Assembly (NCBI GenBank): GCA_964353875.1
Contig: CAYGXU010000012.1
Location: forward strand, 1 to 49,593
Direction: 5' to 3'
From: MGNI01 sp964353875
GTDB lineage: Bacteria; Chloroflexota; Anaerolineae; Anaerolineales; E44-bin32
Length of the DNA: 49,593 nt
Positions 16,565 through 25,626 of the stretch are shown here, one piece after another. The notes under the pieces are model-generated. The model had not been told where the DNA came from. It saw nothing but the letters and a program-made list of their open reading frames with translations, and made no database searches. How positions within the stretch are numbered: the stretch's first letter is position 1; every line of letters starts with the position of its first letter. Both the position numbers and the translations under genes were made by a program.

Positions 16565-18559
16565 TCATCCATCAATCTGGTAGGCGATGAAGAGCAGGAT
16601 GTTGTTGCGTCCGTATTGTTCAATGACCCTGCCCTGCGGGTAGATCTGACGGACGAGATCCATTTCTTGCGATCTTTCGGGCAGAAAAATAAAGACGGTC
16701 TTGCTGCTGATAGTGAATTCAACCGGTTCTTGTAGGGGTTCAGGCACATCCACCCCTTGTGCCTTAGGAGCCAAATAAGGGATGGTAGAGTGCGAAAAAT
16801 ATCCCATGCGCGGCGGACCGAAGAAATATACGGTCGGTCCAGGCTCAATTTCCTTAAGATAACGGGCGACCGCATTGGCTGTCTCGGTGTTGTTGTCACC
16901 GAATTTTTGATTTCCAGAATATTCGACGAAATAGAAATGCGCATCGCCCACCATTAGGGCAATAATCATTACCGCTACGGTAGCCAGAACGAGATATTTT
17001 CTTCTGGGGAAAGTCGTTGAGAGTGCATGCATCAGCATTTGAAGGGGGAGGACGACGATAATCGCAATGCATGGCGCGACAAAGGTCAGACGCTGGGCAG
17101 CCGGTGTGCTCTCACTCAAGGCTGCGATGGAGACCGCGCTCAGCAACCAGATGGCAATCCAGGTGTACTTCGGTTGGAAGAGCCTCATGATGAGCAAGAC
17201 GATGCCCATGATAAAAAGGGCAGAGGGAAGCACAAGCAACATGGGGTGATCAGGGTTGTACCAATTACGCAAATTGACATGGGTGAAAGCCAGAGCTGCT
17301 TTCTGAAATTGAGCGGCGAGAATAAGCCAGACTGGTTTACCCGTTGAGAGCATCTCTGCCTCCATCCAGGAACCCATGATGGAAACACGCTGGAATGGCG
17401 CGCTGAAGTCTTGAGGGTGTTTGATGTAGAAAGAAGCCAAGGGCAGGATTGAGACGAGGATGCTGATGAACATGGAAACAAGTCTTCGAAACCTCATCCG
17501 CAAGCCACGCCAATCCCGCATAGCAACAAAGATCAGCCACGCGAAGAACACAGCGAACAGGACGCGAATACTGGAATAGAAGTACTGCCCAATCCCCAGG
17601 ATCAGGCCGGCTCCGACGAAAGAGAGAGCACCCGAGGGTGAATTCTCCTTTGACCATGCCTTGAATAAAGCCCCCGAGAAAAGGGCGAAAAATAACCCAT
17701 CCCAAATATTGTTCAAGCCGATGCGGCTGAAGTGGATGTGAAAATGAAGGCACGCAAGGAAGGCGCTGGAGAGGATGCCAATGGTCCTGCTGTAGGTCTT
17801 GCGAGTATACCAATAGAGGGCTGGGATGGTTAGTGCTCCTGCTATCATCGAAGAGAAACGCAAGGCAGTAGTAGTTTGACCCAGGATGCGGATGGGGATG
17901 GATTGAATCTGGAAGAACATTGCCGGAAATGAGAACCAGGCCAGACCGAAGATGTTATCCCTCGTTCCGTTGATAAATTCCACTGCGCTCAATCCAGCCG
18001 ATCCTTCGTCGCCGCTCAGAACCCATGGGATGCGCCCAAGGTAAATGCCCCGCAAACATACCGCCAGAACGAAGAAACCGATGGCGATGATCGTATCGCT
18101 GCGAGACCAGGTATCTTCCACGTTATCTTTTTGTGATGACCAATGACCCACAATGACAAATCCGATGGCGAGGAGCCAGGTGCTGATAGCGATGAGAGGT
18201 TCTAACATCTTTCCGCCATCACCTGCGGCCAACCATGTAGCGAAACTGACAAATGGTGCAGCGATGATCAGGAGCAGTTGTGAAGGACGGACCCCCAACC
18301 ATCGGCTGGCTGAAGCCAACGGTCCTACAAACCAGCCCACTAGATGACCCCGTCCAAATGCGTGGGCAGCAAGAAATACGCAAAACATCCCCACGAAAGT
18401 GTAGATCCAAAAAATCCAGCGCTTCGCCTCGGGATAAGCAGGAGCGATCGCTTGGCCGAGGAATATGAACAAGGCGCTTATGAAGAAGAGAACCAACGGT
18501 TCAAATTTTGTATTCGAGGTTTGACTGTTGTTTCTACCTATGTCGCTGTCCATCTGCAT
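16565..18559 (-). CDS. Polytopic glycosyltransferase, GT39/ArnT-like (PMT_2) family
   Basis: A 664-residue membrane protein with about a dozen hydrophobic segments. After four or five helices comes a periplasmic loop with the acidic motif RIPWVLSGDEGSAGLSA, the position of the catalytic Asp-Glu in dolichyl-phosphate-mannose:protein and lipid A aminoarabinose transferases. A later block, HIHFSRIGLNNIWDGLFFAL, is also typical. The C-terminal ~150 residues form a soluble extracytoplasmic domain. It likely moves a sugar from a polyprenyl-phosphate donor onto a cell-envelope lipid or protein. It stands alone on this strand, 186 bases after the acyl-CoA dehydrogenase gene. Acceptor and sugar are unknown. 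Confidence 0.85.
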   Translation of the reverse strand: MQMDSDIGRNNSQTSNTKFEPLVLFFISALFIFLGQAIAPAYPEAKRWIFWIYTFVGMFCVFLAAHAFGRGHLVGWFVGPLASASRWLGVRPSQLLLIIAAPFVSFATWLAAGDGGKMLEPLIAISTWLLAIGFVIVGHWSSQKDNVEDTWSRSDTIIAIGFFVLAVCLRGIYLGRIPWVLSGDEGSAGLSAVEFINGTRDNIFGLAWFSFPAMFFQIQSIPIRILGQTTTALRFSSMIAGALTIPALYWYTRKTYSRTIGILSSAFLACLHFHIHFSRIGLNNIWDGLFFALFSGALFKAWSKENSPSGALSFVGAGLILGIGQYFYSSIRVLFAVFFAWLIFVAMRDWRGLRMRFRRLVSMFISILVSILPLASFYIKHPQDFSAPFQRVSIMGSWMEAEMLSTGKPVWLILAAQFQKAALAFTHVNLRNWYNPDHPMLLVLPSALFIMGIVLLIMRLFQPKYTWIAIWLLSAVSIAALSESTPAAQRLTFVAPCIAIIVVLPLQMLMHALSTTFPRRKYLVLATVAVMIIALMVGDAHFYFVEYSGNQKFGDNNTETANAVARYLKEIEPGPTVYFFGPPRMGYFSHSTIPYLAPKAQGVDVPEPLQEPVEFTISSKTVFIFLPERSQEMDLVRQIYPQGRVIEQYGRNNILLFIAYQIDG

Positions 18560-18745
18560 ACCTAAGAATTGCCCAGAGGGTATCTGACAGGCTCATAGTG
18601 TAGCAACCTACTTACCTGAATGCAATCAGGGGTTATGCATGACCATCTTTGGGGGAATGATGGATTATCTAGCTTTCAATGATAGATGGTTCATCCTCTA
18701 TATTCTGCTTGGTCAGAAAAAATATCTATTTGCTCCAAGGGATCG

Positions 18746-19933
18746 TTAGCGCAACCCTAATTCCGAACGCGAGATAACCAAGCGCTGAATCTCACTCGTG
18801 CCTTCATAAATCTCGGTTATCTTTGCGTCTCGAAAGTATCGCTCAACAGGTAATTCCTTAGAATATCCCATCCCACCGTGGATTTGGACCGCCGCGTGGG
18901 CGCAGAACATCGATGTTTCTGAGGCGAAAAGCTTTGCCATGGACGCCTCTAAAGTGAAGCGATTGCCAGTTTTTTTCGATCGCTCTTTTGCCAGGGCCGC
19001 CTGGTAAATCAGGAGGCGGCTGGCTTCGATGCGGGTTTTCATATCGGCTAATTTGAATGCAATCCCTTGAAACTGACCGATTTTCTGTCCAAAGGCTTCA
19101 CGCTCACGAGCATAGGCCAGGCTGGCTTCGTATGCAGCCTCCGCGATCCCGAGTGCTTGCGAGGCGATCCCAATCCGCCCTGCATCCAAGACCGCCATAG
19201 CGATCTTGAAACCCTCCCCCTCCTCAGCCAGACGATTTTCGAGCGGGCAGCGATAATTCTCAAAAAGGATTTCGGATGTGCCTGAAGCGCGAATGCCTAA
19301 CTTGGGTTCGGTCTTCCCTCGACTAAAACCTGGTTTGTCTGTTTCAGCGATAAAAGCCGTGATGCCTCGATGCTTCTTTTCTGGATCGGTCATGGCGAAG
19401 ACAATGATGAAATCGGCATAGGGCGCGCTGCTGACCCAGGACTTGCGCCCATTGAGCACATATTCATCCCCTTCTCGTATGGCACGGGATCGCATTGTAG
19501 CCGCGTCGGAGCCGGACATGGGCTCCGTAAGAGAGTAAGCTCCCACGGCCTTTCCGGAAGCGACGGGTTTCAAATATTTTTGCTTCTGCTCCTCTGTGCC
19601 ATAGCGCAAAATGGCATAACAAAAGAGGGAGTTATTGACCGACATGATTGTGCCATGAGCCGCGTCTGCCTTACAGATCTCCTCCAGTGCAAGTACGTAG
19701 GAAAGCGTATCCATCCCAGCGCCGCCATATTCCTCTGGAACTTCAATTCCCATGAGTCCCATCCCCCCCATTTTACGGATGGTGTCGATCGGGAAATCGC
19801 CACTTTCGTCGAACGCGGTAGCAATGGGAGCGATCTCGTTCTGTGCGAAATCCCGCGCGGCTTGACGAATCAGTTCATGTTCAGGGGAAAGCTCGAGGCA
19901 GGGGCCGGTTTGAGGGCTTTCTGAGATAGCCAT
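18746..19933 (-). CDS. Acyl-CoA dehydrogenase, short/medium-chain type
   Basis: A 395-residue FAD flavoprotein that introduces the alpha,beta double bond in acyl-CoA. Family blocks in order: PEEYGGAGMDTLSYVLALEE, YSLTEPMSGSDAATMRSRA, GRKSWVSSAPYADF, IQIHGGMGYSKELPVERYFR and the catalytic base Glu377 in EIYEGTSEIQR. The Glu position is that of short-chain, medium-chain and branched 2-methyl enzymes rather than isovaleryl-CoA dehydrogenase. No etfAB genes are nearby. GGAGG precedes ATG. It reads away from the divergent gatCAB genes. With the mutases and hydroxyacyl-CoA dehydrogenase it fits butyryl-CoA or branched-chain acyl-CoA oxidation. Confidence 0.93.
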   Translation of the reverse strand: MAISESPQTGPCLELSPEHELIRQAARDFAQNEIAPIATAFDESGDFPIDTIRKMGGMGLMGIEVPEEYGGAGMDTLSYVLALEEICKADAAHGTIMSVNNSLFCYAILRYGTEEQKQKYLKPVASGKAVGAYSLTEPMSGSDAATMRSRAIREGDEYVLNGRKSWVSSAPYADFIIVFAMTDPEKKHRGITAFIAETDKPGFSRGKTEPKLGIRASGTSEILFENYRCPLENRLAEEGEGFKIAMAVLDAGRIGIASQALGIAEAAYEASLAYAREREAFGQKIGQFQGIAFKLADMKTRIEASRLLIYQAALAKERSKKTGNRFTLEASMAKLFASETSMFCAHAAVQIHGGMGYSKELPVERYFRDAKITEIYEGTSEIQRLVISRSELGLR

Positions 19934-19972
19934 TTTATCCTCCAGGACGCGTTTCGCGAGTGATGATTTTGG

Positions 19973-19978
19973 ATTATA
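19973..19978 (-). promoter_or_regulatory. -10 box (TGCTATAAT) of the acyl-CoA dehydrogenase gene
   Basis: On the minus strand TGCTATAAT lies 39 bases upstream of the start codon with TG extension; no good -35 is visible. The leader contains a small CGCG-AAA-CGCG stem and then GGAGG. Confidence 0.5.
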
Positions 19979-20090
19979 GCATGTGGACTGAGGGAATGCC
20001 CTTGCGAGAGAGAAGAATCGGGAATGGCGATATCTTCCCTCAGGTCAGTATAGGGTTCGGCTTGCATGTATCATTTTGAGACATCCAACT

Positions 20091-20119
20091 TTGACCATCC
20101 ATGGCTGAACAGGTACAAT
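20091..20119 (+). promoter_or_regulatory. Promoter of the gatCAB genes
   Basis: TTGACC at 20091-20096 and TACAAT at 20114-20119 are separated by exactly 17 bases, a good housekeeping sigma-70-type promoter. Predicted transcription start near 20126 gives a leader of about 30 bases with GGAAGGAG before the GTG start of gatC. Confidence 0.65.
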
Positions 20120-20155
20120 CACGGAGTATGAAAGATTTAGGAAGGAGAGCGTTCC

Positions 20156-20476
20156 GTGCCGGATGAAATCACTCCCGAGATTTTTCGACACTTAGCCGAT
20201 CTGGCCGCACTCGAAATGGATGAGCAGGAGGCGGAATACCTACGGGCAGAATTGAATAGACAGCTTAAAGCCATTCATGAATTAGAAGCTATCAAGTTTA
20301 GCGCCTCCACCATGATCACTTCTCATGGTGTGCCCTATACCCCAGAGATCAGTGCCCCATTACGTCAGGATGAAATTATCCCTTGCGAAGAAGCGAAGGA
20401 TATCTTGGCTCAAGCGCCTGAATTAGAAGAAGGTTATATCCAGGTTCCTGATATCCCCTCCGAGGAGTTGGAATGA
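20156..20476 (+). CDS. gatC: Aspartyl/glutamyl-tRNA amidotransferase subunit C
   Basis: A 106-residue GatC, the small clamp that joins GatA and GatB. It starts at GTG 20156 with GGAAGGAG upstream. Family features: an N-terminal helix (FRHLADLAALEMDEQEAEYL), the RAELNRQLKAIHELEAI helix, then a C-terminal part with APLRQDEIIP and ending in a short YIQVPDIP tail. Its stop overlaps the start of gatA (ATGA). The complex converts Glu-tRNA(Gln) and Asp-tRNA(Asn) to the amidated forms. Confidence 0.93.
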   Translation: MPDEITPEIFRHLADLAALEMDEQEAEYLRAELNRQLKAIHELEAIKFSASTMITSHGVPYTPEISAPLRQDEIIPCEEAKDILAQAPELEEGYIQVPDIPSEELE

Positions 20477-22071
20477 AGGACTCTTTCTGTGATCTCCGTG
20501 CTGTCGATATTTCGCATCAGGTAAGACGAGGGGAACTATCGGCCGTTGAAGTGCTTGATGCCGCGCTTTCCAGGATTGAAGCGAAAGAGGGCCGGCAGCC
20601 TTTAACCGCCCCTTATCAGTCTGATCCTGCGGATCTGGAAAAAGTCCATGCCTATATCACAGTCACCAAGGAAAGGGCGCGTACGCAGGCAGAGGCAATC
20701 GATCGGAGAGTGAGTCAGGGTGAAGATCCGGGGCTATTGGCCGGCGTCCCTCTGGCGGTGAAGGATATTTTTTGTGCGCGAGGGACGCCTTCGACCGCTG
20801 GCTCGAGGATCCTGGAGAATTTCGTCTCGCCTTACAGCGCTACACCGGTTGCACGGTTGGAAGAGGCTGGGGCAGTTACCATCGGCAAAGTCAATCTGGA
20901 TGAGTTCACCTTCGGTTCCTCCAACGAGTCCTCCGCCTTTCTACCGCCGGTGGGGAATCCATGGGATCCCACCTGCGTCCCAGGGGGTTCTTCCGGTGGG
21001 AGCGCGGCGGCGGTCGCTGCAGGCGAGGCAGCTATTTCCGTGGGGACAGATACCGCCGGTTCCATCCGCCAACCGGCAGCCTTCTGCGGAGTGGTAGGTT
21101 TGAAACCGACTTATGGCCGCGTATCCCGTTATGGGCTGATCGCTTTCGCTTCCTCATTGGATTGCCCTGGACCGGTGGCACGAAATGTTACCGACGCGGC
21201 TCTCGCATTGAGAGTCATGGCAGGGCCAGACCCTCATGATGCAACCGCAGCTCTTGTGGCCGTCCCTGACTATTTAGCCGAGCTCGAGAAGGGAGTGAAA
21301 GGATTGCGTATCGGCCTCTCTCCCGATTACTTCACATTGAAATATCCCGATCCAAAGACGGGTGAATTGCGTGAGCAATCGATTACGAAAGAGATCGAGC
21401 AGGCCGTCTACCGGACCGCCGAAGTCCTATCTGCGCAGGGTGCGGAGATCATTGAGGATATCCCCATGCCCAATACGAGGTATGGGATTCCCACCTATTT
21501 TGTGATCTCGCGCGTGGAGGCCGCTTCCAATCTTCATCGCTATGATGGGGTTAAGTACGGCTATCGTTATGATGGTGATGTGAGCGACTTACGCCAGCTT
21601 TACCGCGAAACGCGTGCCCGCGGTTTTGGTCCTCAAGTAAAGCTGCGCATTTTAATGGGGATGTACGTCTCGGCTGAGCAGTACGAGAAGGGATATTATG
21701 AACGTGCGTTGAGAGTGCGCACATTGATACGTCAGGATTTTGAGCAAGTGTTTGATCCCCAAGGGGCATACCGATTGGACTGCCTGCTGACGGCCACAAC
21801 ACCGACGACAGCATTCAAGATCGGAGCAGTGTATGGCGATTCGGTGTTAATGCAATATGCCGATTTACTCACGGTCTCAGCCAATCATGCTGGAGTTCCC
21901 GGACTCTCCATCATGGGAGGGTTGGATCACCAGGGATTGCCAATAGGGATTCAGTTTCTCGGCGCGGATTTCTGCGAGGCAACCCTTTTACGCGTCGGCC
22001 GGGCGTTTGAATTGGCAACTGAAAATGCCCCCTGGAGGCAGGCCAAACCAAAGGTGCTCCGGGCGGGATGA
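20473..22071 (+). CDS. gatA: Aspartyl/glutamyl-tRNA amidotransferase subunit A
   Basis: A 532-residue amidase-signature enzyme that releases ammonia from glutamine for GatB. The Ser-cisSer-Lys triad is Lys97 (LAVKDIF), Ser173 (PGGSSGGSAAA) and nucleophile Ser197 (TDTAGSIRQPAAF). The block VVGLKPTYGRVSRYGLIAFA is characteristic. It is somewhat longer than usual (about 485), partly from an insert near residues 38-56 and a longer segment before residue 310. It overlaps gatC by 4 bases. Confidence 0.95.
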   Translation: MKDSFCDLRAVDISHQVRRGELSAVEVLDAALSRIEAKEGRQPLTAPYQSDPADLEKVHAYITVTKERARTQAEAIDRRVSQGEDPGLLAGVPLAVKDIFCARGTPSTAGSRILENFVSPYSATPVARLEEAGAVTIGKVNLDEFTFGSSNESSAFLPPVGNPWDPTCVPGGSSGGSAAAVAAGEAAISVGTDTAGSIRQPAAFCGVVGLKPTYGRVSRYGLIAFASSLDCPGPVARNVTDAALALRVMAGPDPHDATAALVAVPDYLAELEKGVKGLRIGLSPDYFTLKYPDPKTGELREQSITKEIEQAVYRTAEVLSAQGAEIIEDIPMPNTRYGIPTYFVISRVEAASNLHRYDGVKYGYRYDGDVSDLRQLYRETRARGFGPQVKLRILMGMYVSAEQYEKGYYERALRVRTLIRQDFEQVFDPQGAYRLDCLLTATTPTTAFKIGAVYGDSVLMQYADLLTVSANHAGVPGLSIMGGLDHQGLPIGIQFLGADFCEATLLRVGRAFELATENAPWRQAKPKVLRAG

Positions 22072-22080
22072 GTTGTGCCC

Positions 22081-22191
22081 ATGTTGATATACGAACGGCA
22101 TCTTGAGATAACTGACCCTGAAAAAGCTCAGCATCTCGATGAGCTCTTCGAACTAACCATCAACCCTAGATGGGAGATATCCCCATCATGA
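22081..22191 (+). CDS. Candidate small ORF between gatA and gatB (36 residues)
   Basis: An ATG-initiated frame fills most of the 130-base gap between gatA and gatB and ends 10 bases before the gatB start. Its product begins MLIYERHLEITDPEKAQHLD and ends LTINPRWEISPS, with protein-like composition (acidic, amphipathic). No convincing ribosome site precedes it, and the gatB site (AGGAG) lies just past its stop, which would allow coupling. It may be a real small protein or only a leader between the two genes. Confidence 0.3.
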   Translation: MLIYERHLEITDPEKAQHLDELFELTINPRWEISPS

Positions 22192-22201
22192 GGAGATACT
22201 C

Positions 22202-23641
22202 GTGCAGAATTTTGAGAGCGTTATAGGGCTTGAGACGCATATCCAGGTGAACACCAAGTCGAAAATCTTTTGCGGCTGTAAAGCGGATTCTTGGGAAGAT
22301 CCGCCCAATGCAAACATTTGCCCTGTCTGCACCGGACTGCCGGGTGTACTTCCCACGCTCAATATTAAAGTAGTTGAAAAAGCGATCCTCCTTGCCACGG
22401 CGATGCACGTGGAGTCGATTCAACCGATTTCGTTTTTTGCCAGAAAGAACTACTTTTATCCCGATTTGCCCAAGGGCTATCAAATTAGCCAATATGATGA
22501 GCCTTTGGCTAGAGGCGGTTATTTGGATATGGTTATGCCTGATGGAGAAGTCCGCCGGGTGACGATTCACAAGCTCCATCTTGAAGAAGATGCCGGTAAG
22601 ACGGTCTATCAAGGCGGCAGGCGACTGATTGATTTCAATCGTTGTGGCGTGCCTCTGGTGGAAATGGTTACAGGACCTGATTTGCGCTCGGCAGACGAGG
22701 CCGCACGATACTTGATTCGCCTGCGTCAACTTTTACGTTGGTTGGGGATCTCGGAAGCGGATATGGAGCGAGGACATTTACGTTGCGATGCCAATGTTTC
22801 TATTCGCCCCATTGGCGTTGACTACCTCAATCCGAAAACTGAAATCAAGAATGTGAACTCAATTGAGAACCTGCGTGCGGCAATCCAGGCGGAGATCGAG
22901 CGCCAGATCCGAGAGGTCGAAGCTGGACGCACCATCGAAGCATGGACGCTTAATTGGGATGAAGACAATGGGACTTTGCGGAAAATGCGCTCGAAGGAAA
23001 CCGAAGCGGATTACCGTTACTTCCGTGAACCGGACCTCCTGCCCATTCGCATTGATGAAACCTGGATGAAGCAACTCCAATCTGGCATGCCTGAACTTCC
23101 ACTCGATCGCCGAGATCGTTTTATGCGACAGTACGGATTGCCTTCCTACGATGCGGAGATCCTGACGGAGGAACGCAGCCTCTCTGAATATTTTGAAACC
23201 ACAATTAAGGCATTTGGTGGAGAGCCTAAGGCAGTCTCCAACTGGATGATGAACGATGTCTTACGCCTGATCCGGGAGCAGGCCATGGTTGCCGCCAATC
23301 TCCGAATAAAACCGCCCCAACTAGCGGAGATCATCCGTATGGTGGAGGCAAAGACCATCACCGGAAGCACAGGCAAGGACTTGCTCGATAAGGTGCAGGC
23401 AACCGGTCAAGACCCGCAGGAGATCGTTGAAAAAGAAGGCCTTAGACAGGTCTCCGATGAAGACATGCTGCATTCTATCGCAGCCGATATCATCGCCCAA
23501 AATCCGGAGCAGGTGACAGCCTATAAAGCCGGTAAGATCACACTGATTGGATGGTTTGTCGGTCAAATGATGCGTGCCACAAAGGGCAAGGCTGATACTC
23601 AATTGGCGCGCCGGATCCTGGAAGACCTTCTCAGCAAGTAG
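22202..23641 (+). CDS. gatB: Aspartyl/glutamyl-tRNA amidotransferase subunit B
   Basis: A 479-residue GatB, the tRNA-binding kinase/transamidase subunit that activates the misacylated amino acid with ATP and amidates it. Family blocks: VIGLETHIQVNTKSKIFCGC with zinc-type cysteines (FCGC and ICPVCTGLPG), FARKNYFYPDLPKGYQISQY, LHLEEDAGKT, IDFNRCGVPLVEMVTGPDLR and MERGHLRCDANVSIRP. The C-terminal YqeY-like domain (from about residue 330) ends with GWFVGQMMRATKGKADTQ. It starts at GTG with AGGAG 6-7 bases upstream. Confidence 0.95.
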   Translation: MQNFESVIGLETHIQVNTKSKIFCGCKADSWEDPPNANICPVCTGLPGVLPTLNIKVVEKAILLATAMHVESIQPISFFARKNYFYPDLPKGYQISQYDEPLARGGYLDMVMPDGEVRRVTIHKLHLEEDAGKTVYQGGRRLIDFNRCGVPLVEMVTGPDLRSADEAARYLIRLRQLLRWLGISEADMERGHLRCDANVSIRPIGVDYLNPKTEIKNVNSIENLRAAIQAEIERQIREVEAGRTIEAWTLNWDEDNGTLRKMRSKETEADYRYFREPDLLPIRIDETWMKQLQSGMPELPLDRRDRFMRQYGLPSYDAEILTEERSLSEYFETTIKAFGGEPKAVSNWMMNDVLRLIREQAMVAANLRIKPPQLAEIIRMVEAKTITGSTGKDLLDKVQATGQDPQEIVEKEGLRQVSDEDMLHSIAADIIAQNPEQVTAYKAGKITLIGWFVGQMMRATKGKADTQLARRILEDLLSK

Positions 23642-23798
23642 AGGCTGCTTGAACAAGATTGATCTCGTCATATACCCCCCGGTCCGGTTTACTGATAATA
23701 TCGGGTTGTCCTTTATCGATCACTCGATTCTCGAGAAGCTGATGCTTTGCTTCGACAGCGCAGGAAAATGCTGGAAGAGACGCTTGAGCAGGCTCTAG

Positions 23799-23921
23799 AT
23801 GCCCCATAGCACCACGGGTGCCTGCAATGGGTGGTTGAAGCATCATCAGTACCATTTGAAGAACGAAATTACCTGGCTCGATGAAATCCTCGCCCGTCTC
23901 GATGAGATCCAGAAGGAGTAA
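23799..23921 (+). CDS. Small coiled-coil ORF, possibly the 3' part of a frameshifted gene
   Basis: A 40-residue frame beginning MPHSTTGACNGWLKHH and ending ITWLDEILARLDEIQKE, a clear amphipathic helix. It stops 8 bases before the AhpD-like gene, and its last codons supply that gene's AAGGAG ribosome site. Directly upstream, in the frame one base away, another protein-like stretch without its own start (23741-23809) reads ALLRQRRKMLEETLEQALDA and ends where this one begins. Together they look like one small coiled-coil protein split by a one-base frameshift; I do not recognise the family. Confidence 0.4.
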   Translation: MPHSTTGACNGWLKHHQYHLKNEITWLDEILARLDEIQKE

Positions 23922-23929
23922 GAATAACG

Positions 23930-24541
23930 ATGAAGCATTCCGCAACCTTCCAGAAACGCGTATACAACCTCTCCGGTTTTCTCGAGGATGTGCGTGGGGC
24001 ATTTCGGCAGATGACTGGCCTGCGCCGAGCCACTGGTCAGAAACGCATCAGCCAGGCTTTTGCTGAACGGATCATGCTGGCAGTCACGCAGGTGAACGAT
24101 TGCCGTTACTGTCGTTTTGGTCATAGCCGAGCAGCACTGGCGGCGGGAGTGAGCCAAGAGGAGTTAGACGATCTATTGGCAGGGGAATTCGACTCTCTCC
24201 CACCTGATGAGGTTGTTGCTGTCGCCTTTGCACAGCACTATGCCGAGCAGCGAGATCATCCCGATCCGGCAGTGTGGCAACATCTGGTGAATGTTTATGG
24301 AGATGAGACAGCTCATCAAATCATGGCTCATATTCGTATGATCACCATGGGGAACTTATTGGGGAATACTTTTGATGCCATCCTGAGTCGTTTACGCGGC
24401 CGACCGGCGCAAGGGAGTCATTTCTATGAGGAAATCGCCGTGCTTATCCTGGCTCTCCTGCTTGCGCCGTTGGCTGCTATTGCGGTTCTCTACTCTTCGA
24501 TCAGGCGGCGATCCATATTAACGAAGGGTGAGGCCGGATGA
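23930..24541 (+). CDS. AhpD-like carboxymuconolactone decarboxylase-family protein with C-terminal membrane anchor
   Basis: A 203-residue protein. Residues 40-140 form an all-helical AhpD-like fold with the redox motif NDCRYCRFGH (Cys58, Cys61, His65), followed by the RAALAAGVSQEELDDLL helix. Enzymes with CxxC-xxxH act as thiol peroxidase adaptors or related redox proteins. The C terminus adds one strong membrane helix (EIAVLILALLLAPLAAIAVLY) and a basic tail (SSIRRRSILTK), which places the domain at the cytoplasmic face. AAGGAG precedes ATG. It follows gatB by about 290 bases on the same strand. Confidence 0.85.
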   Translation: MKHSATFQKRVYNLSGFLEDVRGAFRQMTGLRRATGQKRISQAFAERIMLAVTQVNDCRYCRFGHSRAALAAGVSQEELDDLLAGEFDSLPPDEVVAVAFAQHYAEQRDHPDPAVWQHLVNVYGDETAHQIMAHIRMITMGNLLGNTFDAILSRLRGRPAQGSHFYEEIAVLILALLLAPLAAIAVLYSSIRRRSILTKGEAG

Positions 24542-25057
24542 GAAATAAAGGTGATGTATCCATCCGTTTGGGAGCAGAAAATTATCAGAAGGCCTCCTAT
24601 CCATTAGGGTTGAATTATTTCAAGTAACGCCGAATTTTTCTTGATTGAACGGAGGCTGCAAACAGAAGTGCCGAATTGTGGCCAGGTGTTCCATCACCTC
24701 GAAAGTTTCAATGTGCTATTCTCAGCATCGGTTCTTGATCGAATCAATTCAATGATCTCACCCAACCGTGACCTTCATTTACCCCTTTTATATCGCGCCC
24801 ATTACACGGATTTCAATCTTGGCATTCCCCCATTGTAATTTAAACCAATGAGAGCCCCGGTCACCTTTGTTATGGCCACTCCGGTTTGGGCTGAACAAAC
24901 CATCGGGATGGTTAGGGCATATGCGGTAGGATCAGCCTAATGGCTATCTAAGCCCCCACGCTTAAAAGGAACATCAAGGCATACACAGGATCCAGCAGCT
25001 GTTCACCTCAACTGAGGGAAGGTTCGCGACTGCCCGAATAACCAATAACCAAGGAAA
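24542..25057. other. Intergenic region of about 515 bases
   Basis: No supported gene. A TTG-initiated 65-codon frame at 24641-24838 has no family resemblance and poor composition. I see no tRNA, no strong hairpin and no T-run that would mark the end of the upstream transcript. Confidence 0.4.
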
Positions 25058-25345
25058 TTAGAGGTAATCAAGGATCCAGATAATGATAGTCGCAAGTCCA
25101 GCGAAGAAGAATCCGCCTGCTGAGACCAAGTTCTGTGTTTTCGTGTTGTTGTTAACGGTCTCCAGATAGCTATTGAATTCCTTAATAAACTCCTCCATGA
25201 TCAGGAAAGACTCAGGAGGTTCCTTATCCGGTTCGGGTTTTCTGCGGATGAAAAAGGGGCGGATTGCATTCTTGGAGTTGTTCCAATAGGCGTATCCTAG
25301 ATAGAAGAATACCGCCGCGAAAAAGAACCAAACAACATTAATCAT
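25058..25345 (-). CDS. Small membrane protein with two membrane segments, unknown function
   Basis: Reading starts at ATG 25345, which has GGAGGG upstream; the frame is open further but without a start signal. The 95-residue product begins with a hydrophobic segment (MINVVWFFFAAVFFYLGYA), followed by a basic/proline stretch (RRKPEPDKEPPES), an amphipathic helix (IMEEFIKEFNSYLETVN) and a second membrane segment (FFFAGLATIIIWILDYL). I do not recognise the family. Confidence 0.6.
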   Translation of the reverse strand: MINVVWFFFAAVFFYLGYAYWNNSKNAIRPFFIRRKPEPDKEPPESFLIMEEFIKEFNSYLETVNNNTKTQNLVSAGGFFFAGLATIIIWILDYL

Positions 25346-25626
25346 TTGTACCCTCCACCGTGACTGTGGCTGATCAGCCATCCATGGTGAAAATGTACAA
25401 CAGAAATGAAAATTTGACAATCGGGGTGGGGCGAAAAAAACGGGAATAATGGGAAGGAAGTTTATCGAACGCGATATGTTCCTCATCTGCCCAGAGCATG
25501 TCTTTTAAGTAGTCTGAAATGATGCCGCGGAGTCGTTCTTGTGAGAGCATTATTGTCTTAGAGGCGCAACTGCCAGCCGCAGTTCGGTTGCGTATTGCGG
25601 ATTATCTCGCTGCGGTTTGTTACTGA

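Noticed and set aside
16348..16944. 198-codon minus-strand frame at the end of the glycosyltransferase gene
   Set aside because: It overlaps the soluble end of the glycosyltransferase in another frame. Only the last 49 codons lie in free sequence and they lack a ribosome site.
25565..25592. Overlapping inverted repeats CGCAAC/GTTGCG and AACTGC/GCAGTT downstream of the creatininase gene
   Set aside because: Short alternative stems without a T-run on either strand; not enough to call a terminator or regulatory RNA.
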